From positions 248,001-312,000 of the forward strand of contig CAVPTI010000010.1 in NCBI GenBank assembly GCA_963708775.1: DNA of 64,000 bases, written 5' to 3'. This document shows positions 44,482 to 53,044 of the stretch, one piece after another. Every line of letters starts with the position of its first letter. Within the stretch, counting starts at the first letter, position 1. A program made the translations under genes and the position numbers. The DNA is from JAGVSR01 sp963708775. Its GTDB lineage: Bacteria; Pseudomonadota; Alphaproteobacteria; Rhizobiales; Hyphomicrobiaceae. A model generated the notes under the pieces. That model was not told the DNA's origin, made no database searches, and saw only the letters and a list, made by a program, of their open reading frames with translations.

Positions 44482-44847
44482 CTAGGCGGCCTTCGGCAGC
44501 GCGGCCTGCGCCTGATCGACGAGCGCCTTGAACGCCGCGGCATCCTTGACGGCGATGTCGGCCAGCACCTTGCGGTCGACTTCGATGCCGGCCTTCGTCA
44601 GCCCGTCGATAAAGCGGCCGTAGGTCATGCCGTGCTCGCGGGCGGCGGCGTTGATGCGCTGGATCCACAGCGCGCGGAACGTGCGCTTCTTGCTCTTGCG
44701 GTCGCGGAAAGTGTACTGCAGCGCCTTTTCGACGGCCTGCTTGGCGACGCGGATGGTGTTCTTGCGACGGCCGTAATAGCCCTTCGCGGCCTTCAGTACT
44801 TTCTTGTGCTTGGCGTGGGCGGTAACGCCGCGTTTGACGCGTGCCAT
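44482..44847 (-). CDS. rplT: 50S ribosomal protein L20
   Basis: L20 is an early 50S assembly protein that also regulates its own operon in several bacteria. The 121-residue sequence is intact: MARVKRGVTAHAKHKKVLKAAKGYYGRRKNTIRVAKQAVEKALQY is basic and typical, and WIQRINAAAREHGMTYGRFIDGL follows. It lies between rpmI and pheS on the same strand, in the common rpmI-rplT-pheS-pheT order. It is undamaged although genes on both sides carry indels. Confidence 0.97.
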   Translation of the reverse strand: MARVKRGVTAHAKHKKVLKAAKGYYGRRKNTIRVAKQAVEKALQYTFRDRKSKKRTFRALWIQRINAAAREHGMTYGRFIDGLTKAGIEVDRKVLADIAVKDAAAFKALVDQAQAALPKAA

Positions 44848-44915
44848 GGGTGTGCTCCGTTTCGATCGGTGTGTGGGGCTCAGCCGGCCTTCATGATGAG
44901 AAGGCTCGGAAATCC

Positions 44916-45115
44916 TCAGCGGTTGTAGGGCATGTACTTCTTGACGATGCCGGCGTCCGAGTCGTTCAGCACCATGGTGCCGCGCGCCTTCTGGACGAAC
45001 TTGGCTGTCCGCTTGATCATGCCGTGCCGCTTGCCCGCGCAGCCGCCTTCACCTTGCCGGTCGCCGTGAACCTGAAACGCTTCTTGGCACCACTCTTGGT
45101 CTTCATCTTGGGCAT
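44916..45115 (-). pseudogene. rpmI: 50S ribosomal protein L35, one frameshift
   Basis: From ATG 45115 the frame reads MPKMKTKSGAKKRFRFTATGKVKAA and then runs into a false stop. The correct continuation, GKRHGMIKRTAKFVQKARG to KKYMPYNR, is in another frame ending at 44916. The span is 200 bases; adding one base near 45040 makes 66 codons plus a stop, the expected L35 length. A deletion in a GC-rich run is the likely cause. AAGGAAAG precedes the start. Confidence 0.92.
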
Positions 45116-45194
45116 TTGGCTTTCCTTTCTTAGGTGCCGGCATAAAGCCGGCGGGCAGCGATCGGTCCGAGGCGTGGCCTCGAGGCGCGCTGCC
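45116..45194 (-). promoter_or_regulatory. structured leader of rpmI-rplT
   Basis: On the minus-strand transcript, GGCAGCG (45188-45194) pairs with CGCTGCC (45154-45160), enclosing a nested CGAGG-ccacg-CCTCG hairpin (45168-45182). A second stem, GCCGGC-tttat-GCCGGC, lies just ahead of the ribosome site. Ribosomal L20 regulates rpmI-rplT through leader structures in other phyla, so this may be an autoregulatory element. That role is inferred. Confidence 0.4.
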
Positions 45195-45195
45195 G

Positions 45196-45737
45196 TTCTC
45201 GTTGGTTGAAGCATGAAAGCCGCCACGGCATGCCCTGCCGGACGGCTCCGGGCGGCGTTATACGGGCAGCCCGCACATGATGCAACAGCCCTCTGCGACG
45301 GCCGATGTCGTCGGGAGGCAGTGGGTCGGTTGCCTGTGCGACCGAACCTCGTAGCGGCAGTGCTGACCGCTGTCGCCTGCCCGTCGCCTATGGCGAATGA
45401 AGGTGATCCATGAAGACGCCGCTGTAACTGGCAATCCCAGCCAGGAAACTATCAAGTTTTATAGACACCGGCACGCGCGATATGTTTGAAATGAACAGAT
45501 TGCTCCATCAATCCTGAATCGAAAAAAGCACGTCATCTCGAACATTTGTTGCGGTTGCCTATGGGCTTCGACCTTGCGCTCGCAGCCCCATCGGGTCATA
45601 TAGACGCTATCGAACACGCCTTGGCTTACTCTGCGACAGCTCTACCGAGTCTGACACTAGACGTCTCCAACGCGCGATTTGATGGCCCCCGAGGTCGTCG
45701 CTTCGGGGTAATTTACCTATGCTTTGGAGGCATATCG
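45196..45737. other. intergenic region between rpmI and cspA
   Basis: This gap of about 540 bases separates divergent genes. It must contain the rpmI promoter and the cspA promoter with its untranslated leader; cold-shock genes often have leaders over 100 bases. The last 300 bases are less GC-rich than their surroundings. I see no convincing gene. Short frames here lack ribosome sites and family features. Confidence 0.5.
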
Positions 45738-45944
45738 ATGTCGACTGGTACCGTGAAGTGGTTCAACGGGCAGAAGGGCTACGGCTTCATTCAGCCGGAC
45801 GAAGGTGGGAACGACGTGTTCGTTCACATTTCGGCCGTCGAGCGCGCCGGCCTTTCGTCCTTGCGTGAAGGTCAGAAGATTTCCTTCGAGACCGAGCGCG
45901 GCCGCAACGGCAAGATCGCTGCGATCAACCTGCGTCCGCTCTGA
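45738..45944 (+). CDS. cold-shock domain protein (CspA family)
   Basis: The 68-residue protein is a single cold-shock domain that binds single-stranded nucleic acid. RNP1 is KGYGFIQPD and RNP2 is DVFVHISAV, with the start STGTVKWFNGQ. The open frame extends far upstream, but ATG 45738 has GGAGG seven bases ahead and gives the exact family length. A strong terminator follows, and infA lies downstream on the same strand. Confidence 0.96.
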   Translation: MSTGTVKWFNGQKGYGFIQPDEGGNDVFVHISAVERAGLSSLREGQKISFETERGRNGKIAAINLRPL

Positions 45945-45972
45945 TAAGAGTGGTCGCCGCACGAGCAGTGCG

Positions 45973-45999
45973 TGGGGAGCAGAGCCAATCTGCTCCCCA
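45973..45999 (+). terminator. intrinsic terminator after cspA
   Basis: TGGGGAGCAGA (45973-45983) and TCTGCTCCCCA (45989-45999) form a perfect 11-bp stem with a five-base loop, followed by TTTAATTAT. Confidence 0.88.
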
Positions 46000-46050
46000 T
46001 TTAATTATGCGAAACGCCAACGCGGCGACGCGCCAAGTTCAAGGGGATAC

Positions 46051-46335
46051 ATGGCAAAAGAAGAAATGCTCGAGTTCGAGGGCGTGGTGGTGGAGGTGCT
46101 CCCCGACGCCCGCTGCCGCGTGAAGCTCGACAACGGTCACGAGGTCATTGCTTACACCTCCGGCCGCATGAAGAAGAATCGGATCCGGATACTTGCCGGA
46201 GACAAGGTCACGATCGAGATGACGCCCTATGATCTCACGAAGGGTCGCATCAACTTCCGCCACAAGGATACGCGCGGCGGCCCTCCGCCCGGCGCGGGTG
46301 GTCCTCCCGGTGGCGGCCAGCAGCGCCGTCGTTAG
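46051..46335 (+). CDS. infA: translation initiation factor IF-1 with C-terminal extension
   Basis: IF-1 occupies the ribosomal A site during initiation. Residues 1-72 form the OB fold (MAKEEMLEFEGVVVEVLPDARCRVKLDNGHEVIAYTSGRMKKNRIRILAGDKVTIEMTPYDLTKGRI, given here only as the domain span) and end in INFRHK. The protein then has about 22 more residues made of Gly, Pro, Gln and Arg (GGPPPGAGGPPGGGQQRRR), which ordinary 72-residue IF-1 lacks. It may be the sole IF-1 or a second, tailed copy; this window cannot tell. Start AAGGGG lies before ATG 46051. Confidence 0.92.
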   Translation: MAKEEMLEFEGVVVEVLPDARCRVKLDNGHEVIAYTSGRMKKNRIRILAGDKVTIEMTPYDLTKGRINFRHKDTRGGPPPGAGGPPGGGQQRRR

Positions 46336-46362
46336 AACGCTTTCACGACAGCAGACTGAGTG

Positions 46363-46398
46363 AAACGGGGCCGGCAGCGAGATGCTCCGGCCCGTTTT
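46363..46398 (+). terminator. intrinsic terminator after infA
   Basis: A-C-GGGGCCGG (46365-46374) pairs with CCGGCCCGT (46387-46395) with one bulged base, followed by TTTTGTTTCT. It lies between infA and the converging solute-binding protein gene. Confidence 0.75.
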
Positions 46399-46402
46399 GT
46401 TT

Positions 46403-47248
46403 CTAAAACACGCGGTGTGGAAAATACCGCGAGACCAGCTCGTCGAAACGGCCTGACGCGCGCACTTTATGCAAAGCCGCATTGAGCAGCGCCTTGATCT
46501 GCGGATCGCTCTGAGGCACCGCGATAGCTAGGCCATCGCCAAAAAACCGCGGCTCGAAGTATGGCCCGCCGCGCAACTCGCAACACCGGCGAGACAAGGT
46601 CCCGTTAATCCAGAAAGCCAGCCCGACGCCGTCGTCAAAAACGTAGTCGACCTTGCCTTGCAATAGAGCGTCCCGCGCCAACTCTGCGGTCTCGAAGATC
46701 TGGATCCGGCTGTCACGGAAGAACGTCTTCAAGAAAGCTTCGTGGGGAGTGCCGCGGGCGACAGCGATAGAGCGTCCATCGAGTGCCTCCGGCGCGATAT
46801 CCACCTTCTCTGCTTCAATTTTCGTTGCAAAGCGTCCCGGCGTATAGAAGTACCGCTCGGTGAACGCCACCTGGCGCAGCGCGTCCGGCAACACCGTGTG
46901 CCCAGCAATCACAGCGTCCGCCTCTCCGCGCTTCAGGGCGACCAACAGTTCGTCCCATGGCCGCACACGGATGTCGCAAGCTGCCCCAATTTCATTACAA
47001 AGCGCGCGCGCGAGATCGACATTGAAGCCACTGAGCACGCCGTCGTCGTCAAGATAGTTGAACGGCGGGAAATCTCCTTCCGTCAGAAACCGCACCACCA
47101 CCCGCCTTGGCTGCTCGCTCGCCTGCGGCTCCTGCGCCAATGATGCTCCGTAGAAGAAGCCAAAAAACGGAAGCGCGGCCGCGACACATGCCACGAAGCG
47201 GAGCACCGCAGCGATCGATTGAAACCGGTAGGACCTAAAGGGCGGCAT
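46403..47248 (-). CDS. family 3 extracellular solute-binding protein
   Basis: This 281-residue protein resembles periplasmic amino-acid-binding proteins. After a signal segment ending near GASLAQE (residue 40), it has VRFLTEGDFPPFNYLDDDGVLSGFNVDLARALCNEIGA, typical of family 3. It then has PWDELLVALKRGEADAVIAG and, later, KVDYVFDDGVGLAFWI. No ABC permease or ATPase gene is adjacent, so it may work with a distant transporter or as a sensor. ATG 47248 (MPPFRSYRF) is chosen; the frame opens at 47314. Confidence 0.82.
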   Translation of the reverse strand: MPPFRSYRFQSIAAVLRFVACVAAALPFFGFFYGASLAQEPQASEQPRRVVVRFLTEGDFPPFNYLDDDGVLSGFNVDLARALCNEIGAACDIRVRPWDELLVALKRGEADAVIAGHTVLPDALRQVAFTERYFYTPGRFATKIEAEKVDIAPEALDGRSIAVARGTPHEAFLKTFFRDSRIQIFETAELARDALLQGKVDYVFDDGVGLAFWINGTLSRRCCELRGGPYFEPRFFGDGLAIAVPQSDPQIKALLNAALHKVRASGRFDELVSRYFPHRVF

Positions 47249-47324
47249 CGCGGGTTCCGGCTGTTCAGTTCTTAATCTCTGCCGTAGTCTGATAATCGTT
47301 GGTGTCCGAACCACGGCTGCCGAC

Positions 47325-48839
47325 TTGTCGTGCGAGTACGCCGCCGTGTCAAATCCCTCTCAACTGAGACAGCTGACATCACCGGGAACGCGGCGCCTCG
47401 GTCAGGTTCCTCCGCTCACACAAGCCGGCTTCGTTGATCCACATTGGGCTGAGGCACTGAAGCTTCAGCATCCGCGCCTGTCGGCTGCTGCGCCGTTGGC
47501 GCTCTGGCAAAAGTTGGCATTGCTCGCCGTGTCGATCGTCGTCGCGGCGGGATTATGGACAAGTCCGGACATCACCGCCGCCGCGATCATGACTCTGCTC
47601 ACGCCCGCATTCCTGTGCATCGCGGTCATGCGGGCCTTTGCAATCTGTCAGGTGTTGAACGCACCCTCGCTGCCAGCCCCTGTGCTGCCGCCCGTCGAGT
47701 CGGATTTCGACTGGCCAGTGTACTCGATCCTGATTCCACTTTACCGCGAAGCCAACATGGCGGCGTCGATTGTGTCAGCCCTTGAGCGCCTCGATTGGCC
47801 CACCGACAAACGCGACATACTCTTCATCACTGAAGCCGATGACACCGAAACACGGATCGCCCTTCAGGCTGAAATCCACGGCCGCGCGGGGATGCGGGTT
47901 GTGGCCGTTCCGCCGGGTTCACCCCGCACAAAGCCGCGCGCGCTGATGTATGCCCTGCCGCTGGCAACCGGCGCTTTTGTCGTCGTCTACGACGCCGAAG
48001 ACGACCCCGAGCTCAATCAATTGTTGGAGGCTTACGTCCGTTTCGCGGAAGCCGGTCCGGACCTCGGCTGCCTGCAAGCCCGTCTGAATATCTACAATGC
48101 CAACAAGAGTTGGACGACGCGCCAGTTCACGCTGGAATACACGGCGTTGTTCGATGCCATCCTGCCGGTGATCGAGCGCCTGTCGCTGCCCGTCCCTCTC
48201 GGCGGAACGTCGAATCATTTTCGTCGCGAAGTATTGGAGGATTCCGGCGGTTGGGATCCCTACAACGTGACGGAAGACGCCGACTTGGGCATCCGCCTCG
48301 CACGTCAGGGGTGGCGCGTCGAAATGCTGAACTCCACCACTTGGGAAGAAGCCCCGCCCACCAACGCAATTTGGCTCGGTCAGCGCACCCGCTGGCTCAA
48401 AGGCTGGATGCAGACGTCGCTGGTGCATCTACGCGAACCAGTTCGCCTGTTGTCCGATCTCGGCCTCCGCGGCTTCATCGGCTTCAACGTGCTCATGGGC
48501 GGCGTTATCATATCCGCGCTCGTGCACCCACTCGTCTACGCCTATGCGCTCTGGAAACTCTCGACCGGCGATCTATCGCTCTGGCCGCCGCAAGGCTGGC
48601 AAGCCGTCATCTGGTGGTTCGGTGTCGGGAACCTGGTGTTTGCCTACACCGTCGGTATTGCCCTTGCGTTCCTCACCGGTTGGAGGCGCCACGGAGGGCG
48701 GCTCGCCGTCCGAGCCGTGCTCATGCCGCTGTACTGGATGATGATCTCCGCCGCCGCCTACCGCGCGATCGTCGATCTGATCCGCTCACCCTTCCACTGG
48801 CGCAAAACCGAACACGCCCCGCGCTCCGTGGAAAATTAA
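47325..48839 (+). CDS. family 2 glycosyltransferase, membrane-bound, cellulose-synthase-like
   Basis: The protein of about 500 residues has two hydrophobic segments (residues about 62-105), a GT-A catalytic domain, and C-terminal membrane helices. Catalytic landmarks are YSILIPLYREANMAASIVSALE, the first Asp motif VVYDAEDDPE, the second TEDADLGIRLARQGW, and the Q/RxxRW motif GQRTRWLKGW. It is therefore a processive-type GT2 that likely exports a polysaccharide. The sugar is unknown. The start is uncertain: TTG 47325 opens the frame, and GTG 47346 is possible. No other exopolysaccharide gene is adjacent. Confidence 0.87.
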   Translation: MSCEYAAVSNPSQLRQLTSPGTRRLGQVPPLTQAGFVDPHWAEALKLQHPRLSAAAPLALWQKLALLAVSIVVAAGLWTSPDITAAAIMTLLTPAFLCIAVMRAFAICQVLNAPSLPAPVLPPVESDFDWPVYSILIPLYREANMAASIVSALERLDWPTDKRDILFITEADDTETRIALQAEIHGRAGMRVVAVPPGSPRTKPRALMYALPLATGAFVVVYDAEDDPELNQLLEAYVRFAEAGPDLGCLQARLNIYNANKSWTTRQFTLEYTALFDAILPVIERLSLPVPLGGTSNHFRREVLEDSGGWDPYNVTEDADLGIRLARQGWRVEMLNSTTWEEAPPTNAIWLGQRTRWLKGWMQTSLVHLREPVRLLSDLGLRGFIGFNVLMGGVIISALVHPLVYAYALWKLSTGDLSLWPPQGWQAVIWWFGVGNLVFAYTVGIALAFLTGWRRHGGRLAVRAVLMPLYWMMISAAAYRAIVDLIRSPFHWRKTEHAPRSVEN

Positions 48840-48961
48840 AGGAGCGCGTCGAATCGTCGGAGAGACATCCGCACGACATCGGGCCGCAGGCCCGCGGGAG
48901 CAAAGCGACCCGGCGCAAGCGCCGCCCCGTCGGAGCGCCATTGGCGCGTGAGACACAATCA

Positions 48962-49035
48962 TGGAGCGGGCGAAGGGAATCGAACCCTCGTATGCAGCTT
49001 GGGAAGCTGCCGTTCTACCATTGAACTACGCCCGC
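48962..49035 (-). tRNA. tRNA-Gly (anticodon CCC)
   Basis: On the minus strand, the 74-base sequence beginning GCGGGCGTAGTTCAATGG folds as a tRNA. It has a 7-bp acceptor stem (GCGGGCG/CGCCCGC), an anticodon stem GCAGC/GCTGC with loop TTCCCAA, and T-loop GTTCGATTC, with CCA encoded at the 3' end. The anticodon CCC reads the glycine codon GGG. Confidence 0.96.
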
Positions 49036-49186
49036 GACGTCCTCTCGTTACCATAGCCCCGTTGTCCGGAACAAGGCGTCCCGTCTGAACTGATCATATG
49101 AAACCTGTTTCGCGCGGCATCGTAGGGTCTTGAGTGGCTGGACGCGCACGTCGCAATGTGGCCGCCATGGACCAGGGTGAGAACGC

Positions 49187-50164
49187 GTGACGGAACTCAA
49201 AACCATTATAAGCGTCGAGCCCGTGGCGAAGTTCATGAACCCGGATCGCACTGCGAAGGGCGAGCCCCGGGCTACTGTCGCCCTGAAGCGGCTTGAAACG
49301 CTCTGGATCAACACCGGCACACTCTGCAACATTACCTGCCGCAACTGCTATATCGAGTCGAGCCCCACCAATGACCGGCTCTCCTACATCTCCGCAGCGG
49401 AAGTATTGGCGTTCCTCACCGAAGCACGCGCGCTCGGCACGCGCGAGATTGGTTTCACCGGCGGCGAGCCGTTTCTCAATCCCGAGTTCGAATTCATGGT
49501 GACTCAAGCCCTGGAGTTGGGCTTCGAGGTTCTCGTGTTGACGAATGCCATGGCCCCCATGCAGCGGCCTGCCGTGAAGTTCTGGTTGGCAAAGCTTCAC
49601 GATCGATTTCCAGGCAAGCTCACGCTGCGCGTCAGCCTCGACCACTACACCGCAGCGCTGCACGACGAAGAACGCGGAGCAGGCTCATTTACGAGAGCGT
49701 TGGAAGGAACCGACTGGCTGGCGTCCAACGGCTTCCAAATCGCAGTCGCCGGACGCATGTGCTGGGGGGAAAACCACGATGCGGCCATCGCAGGTTATGC
49801 GGCGCTTTTCGCCGAACGCGGCTGGCAACTCAACGCCACCTCTACCCGCGATCTCGTCCTCTTCCCCGAGATGGATGCCTCAGCCGACGTACCCGAGATT
49901 ACTCCGGGCTGCTGGAGCATCTTGAATGTCAGTCCTGCTTCGATGATGTGTGCCTCCTCGCGGATGGTTGTGAAACGCAGAGGCGCCGCAGCCCCCACGG
50001 TTCTGCCGTGCACGCTGCTCCCCTACGACACGCGATTTGAAATGGGTGCCACACTCGCCGATGCCGCGCGCGCGGACGGCGGCGTGTTCGACAGGGGCGC
50101 GGTCAAGCTCGCTCACCCGCACTGCTCACGCTTCTGCGTGCTCGGCGGCGGCAGCTGTTCCTGA
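49187..50164 (+). CDS. radical SAM protein, function unknown
   Basis: The 325-residue protein holds the radical SAM cluster motif CNITCRNC (near residues 47-54), where three Cys bind a 4Fe-4S cluster that cleaves S-adenosylmethionine, and the SAM-binding segment EIGFTGGEPFLNPEF. At the C-terminus further Cys (CSRFCVLGGGSC) could bind a second cluster, as in SPASM-type enzymes. The start is GTG 49187. No substrate peptide or partner gene is adjacent; it follows the tRNA gene and converges on mscL. The reaction cannot be predicted. Confidence 0.85.
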   Translation: MTELKTIISVEPVAKFMNPDRTAKGEPRATVALKRLETLWINTGTLCNITCRNCYIESSPTNDRLSYISAAEVLAFLTEARALGTREIGFTGGEPFLNPEFEFMVTQALELGFEVLVLTNAMAPMQRPAVKFWLAKLHDRFPGKLTLRVSLDHYTAALHDEERGAGSFTRALEGTDWLASNGFQIAVAGRMCWGENHDAAIAGYAALFAERGWQLNATSTRDLVLFPEMDASADVPEITPGCWSILNVSPASMMCASSRMVVKRRGAAAPTVLPCTLLPYDTRFEMGATLADAARADGGVFDRGAVKLAHPHCSRFCVLGGGSCS

Positions 50165-50168
50165 CAAA

Positions 50169-50198
50169 AAGCCCCGGAGCGTCACCACTTCGGGGCTT
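50169..50198. terminator. bidirectional intrinsic terminator
   Basis: AAGCCCCG (50169-50176) and CGGGGCTT (50191-50198) form an 8-bp stem with a 14-base loop between the converging radical SAM gene and mscL. An A-run precedes it for the minus strand. Confidence 0.75.
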
Positions 50199-50231
50199 AT
50201 CGTCACCATAGCTTTGTGCCGTTCGATTCGG

Positions 50232-50624
50232 TTACGTCTTCGCCACCAGCGCGTCCCGAATTTCCTTCAGATAAATCTCAGTGGGCGTCGGCGGCGGGGG
50301 CGCGGCGGCGGGCGCTGGCTTCTTCAGTTTGTTCATCGTCTTCACCAATAGAAAGATCGCGAACGCGGTGATGATGAACTTGATCACGGCGTTGAGGAAC
50401 ACTCCGTACCTGATCCCAACGCCGTCTCCGGTAGGCGTCGGCAGCGTTACGGCGAGCGTCGAGAAGTCCACCCCAGCCATCAGGTATCCGATCGGCGGCA
50501 TGATGATGTTGTCGACGAGCGACGAAACAATCGGCGCGAAGGACGCACCCATGATGACGCCGACCGCGAGATCGACCACGTTGCCCCTCATCGCAAATTC
50601 GCGGAATTCCTGAATCACGCTCAT
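50232..50624 (-). CDS. mscL: large-conductance mechanosensitive channel
   Basis: MscL opens under membrane tension to release solutes during osmotic downshock. The 130-residue protein has the N-terminal helix SVIQEFREFAMRGNVVDLAVGVIMGASFAPIVSSLVDNIIMPPIG (the first transmembrane helix), and VFLNAVIKFIITAFAIFLLVKTMNKL (second). It ends in a Pro/Ala stretch before a short helix (EIYLKEIRDALVA). ATG 50624 follows GGGGAAGA; the open frame extends upstream to 50750 and is not needed. Confidence 0.95.
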   Translation of the reverse strand: MSVIQEFREFAMRGNVVDLAVGVIMGASFAPIVSSLVDNIIMPPIGYLMAGVDFSTLAVTLPTPTGDGVGIRYGVFLNAVIKFIITAFAIFLLVKTMNKLKKPAPAAAPPPPTPTEIYLKEIRDALVAKT

Positions 50625-50939
50625 TATGTCTTCCCCATTGCTGTGTTGCCTGCAGCTGCAGCACCGTATCGGCCGCTGAGCTACCGCGCGTCCCGTCCAA
50701 AACGGCGATTCGCTGACGGGAACGATAGGCAACCTGAACACCGGGGACAATCCGGTCGCCGAGTTCGTTGAGCACGGAGGAGGAATATGTTTCGGATCGG
50801 TGCAGCAAAACCGGATTAGAGTTCGTCAGTCGGTCGCCGACAAACAAAAGACGGAAACCTGCAGACAGTGTACCGCTGCCGGACAGGGCCCTGGGGGCGG
50901 GTGCTGAGTTTAAGGGGCAGCAATGGGGAGACGAGCCGC

Positions 50940-51200
50940 ATGATCGAGCGCAAGGAACGCAAACCCTACTGGCGCCACACGAAATGGCAGATGCTGGCCA
51001 GCCTCGCGCCCTTCTTCGCCGTGATCATCATCCTGCCTCTTTACGCCGATCGGTTAAACTCGAACAAGTTTCTCGGCTTTCCTTTGGGGTATTTCCTTGC
51101 CGCCCATGGCCTCGTACTGATCGCCGTGATCACCGTCGCAAGCTTCGTCCGTCAGCAGGATGCCATCGACCACTGGCACGGCGCTCACGAGGATAACTGA
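50940..51200 (+). CDS. DUF4212 small subunit of a sodium/solute symporter
   Basis: The 86-residue protein has two membrane helices (residues about 19-36 and 50-68) and the DUF4212 pattern YWRHTKWQMLASLAPFFAVI and FLGFPLGYFLAAHG. DUF4212 proteins are encoded directly before solute:sodium symporters of the VC_2705 kind and are thought to be their small partner. The next gene, five bases on, is exactly that. ATG 50940 has GGGGAG upstream. Confidence 0.85.
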   Translation: MIERKERKPYWRHTKWQMLASLAPFFAVIIILPLYADRLNSNKFLGFPLGYFLAAHGLVLIAVITVASFVRQQDAIDHWHGAHEDN

Positions 51201-51205
51201 CAAGG

Positions 51206-53044
51206 ATGGCGATCCTATCCCCGTCGCGCGCGGTAAATCCTCGGCTCGGCTCATACTTCGGCATCTTCCTCAGCGGATTCGCCGCCATAGCGTTGACCAG
51301 CCTCATCCTGCAGGGGCTCGGCGTCGAACTGTCGATACTAAGCCTCGCCATGCTGCTCGGGCCGATCGCGCTTTACGCTGGCATCGGCATCGCGACCCAC
51401 GCCTCGGATCCCCTGGACTTCTTCGCTGCCGGTCGTCGCGTTCCCGCCTTTTTCAATGGTCTTGTCCTCGCGATGTCGGCGTTTGGCGCCACCGGTCTTG
51501 TCGCACTCACTGGCCTGTTCTTCCTGATCGGCTACGACGCCCTCTTTATCGGGATCGGAGCGCTGGGCGGCTTCGTCGTCATGGCTGTCCTGCTTGCGCC
51601 ATTCCTGCGCAAGTTCGGCGCCTTCACCATTCCGAGTTATCTTGGCCGTCGTTTCGATAGCCGGCCGCTCCGGCTGGCCACCGCGCTGGTCGTCGCAATC
51701 CCAATCATCATGATCCTCTCGGCCGAGCTCCGCTTTGCCGCCGAAGCCACCGTCGTGTTGACCGGCTGGAGCCATGGCCAAGCGTTTCTTGTATTGTATC
51801 TCGTTCTATTGGTCACACTCGTGCCCGGCGGCATGCGATCAATGACGTGGACGGGCGTGGCCCAAAGCCTCGCCGCCTTCTTTGCAGTGATGGTCCCGGT
51901 CATCATCGTCGCCGCCATTGTGACCACCATGCCCGTGCCGCAGCTGACGCATGGCCCCGTGCTGCGCGCCATCGGCCGAAACGAGGCTATTCAGGGACTG
52001 CCGATCATCCTGCCGCCAAGCATGGCCTTCGATTTGCCTGGTCCTGAACTGCAACCAATTTTGAAGCGATTTGCCGACCCCTTCGGCGCAGTCGGCCCCG
52101 CCGCGTTCGTCCTTGGCACACTCTCGATGATCGCGGGTGTCGCCTCCGCCCCCTGGCTGCTCCCGCGCCTTGCCGCCGCTCCCGGCGTCTACGAAGCCCG
52201 CAAAACCCTCGGCTGGGCCACCTTCATCTTTGGCTTTGCGATGCTCACAGCCGCCTCGGTGGCTGTCTTCATGCGCGACTACCTGATGGATCTGATCGTC
52301 ACCCCGGGTCCGGCCGTTGTGCCGCCCTGGCTTGCCGAGCTTGCCAAGCGTGGTTTTGCGAGCATCACCGAAACCGGAACTCAGTTCACCGCATCGAGCA
52401 TCAGTTTCGCCCGGGATAGCGTCTTGCTGAGCCTTCCCGTTGCCGCTCAACTGCCGCCAATGCTGCTCGATCTGTCGCTCGCGGCCATCATCGCCGGAGC
52501 CCTGGTCGCTGCCGGCGCCGCCACCACAGCCCTCGGCCACATCCTGTCCGAAGACATCCTATTCGGCAGCACTTGGGATGCACCCCATGGACCTGCCCGT
52601 ATCCACGCCGGGCGCGGCGGCATTGCTGTCGCAGCGGCAGCCGGCGTGCTCGCTGCCGCCTATGTGACGACAGACCCGCTCCGCGTAGTCTTATGCGCTT
52701 TGGCGCTTTGCGGATCGGCTCTATTCCCCGTTCTGGTGCTTTCGATCTGGTGGAAGCGGATGAACGCATTTGGCGCTATGGCAGGCATGCTAACCGGCTT
52801 CCTGGTGGCTCTTTTGACCATTGCCGGCGGGCAGGGCGAAAGCGCGGCAATACCCAGTGCTTTGGCGGCAATCATTGGCATTCCCGCCGCCGTTGCAGCG
52901 ATATTTGCCGTCTCGCTCGCAACGCCCTCACCCACCCGTCATGTTCTGCAAATTGTGCGCGACATTCGCGTTCCCGGCGGTGAGATTCTCTACGATCGCG
53001 AAATGCGGACGCAGCGCCTCAAGAAGCAACGGCAACTCAGCTGA
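51206..53044 (+). CDS. sodium:solute symporter (VC_2705/ActP-like)
   Basis: The 612-residue protein belongs to the solute:sodium symporter family, with about 13 membrane helices. Landmarks are DPLDFFAAGRRVPAFFNGLVLAMSAFGATG at the unwound first helix, FGAFTIPSYLGRRFDSRPLRL, and GGMRSMTWTGVAQSL. The solute may be a short carboxylate such as acetate, pyruvate or lactate, as in ActP relatives, but motifs do not decide this. The C-terminus has a cytoplasmic tail of about 40 residues. It pairs with the DUF4212 gene ahead. A LuxR-type regulator gene follows 208 bases downstream. Confidence 0.88.
   Translation: MAILSPSRAVNPRLGSYFGIFLSGFAAIALTSLILQGLGVELSILSLAMLLGPIALYAGIGIATHASDPLDFFAAGRRVPAFFNGLVLAMSAFGATGLVALTGLFFLIGYDALFIGIGALGGFVVMAVLLAPFLRKFGAFTIPSYLGRRFDSRPLRLATALVVAIPIIMILSAELRFAAEATVVLTGWSHGQAFLVLYLVLLVTLVPGGMRSMTWTGVAQSLAAFFAVMVPVIIVAAIVTTMPVPQLTHGPVLRAIGRNEAIQGLPIILPPSMAFDLPGPELQPILKRFADPFGAVGPAAFVLGTLSMIAGVASAPWLLPRLAAAPGVYEARKTLGWATFIFGFAMLTAASVAVFMRDYLMDLIVTPGPAVVPPWLAELAKRGFASITETGTQFTASSISFARDSVLLSLPVAAQLPPMLLDLSLAAIIAGALVAAGAATTALGHILSEDILFGSTWDAPHGPARIHAGRGGIAVAAAAGVLAAAYVTTDPLRVVLCALALCGSALFPVLVLSIWWKRMNAFGAMAGMLTGFLVALLTIAGGQGESAAIPSALAAIIGIPAAVAAIFAVSLATPSPTRHVLQIVRDIRVPGGEILYDREMRTQRLKKQRQLS

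Noticed and set aside
48962..49035. tRNA-Gly as an integration site of a mobile element
   Set aside because: No integrase, direct repeat of the tRNA 3' end, or compositional change is visible on either side.
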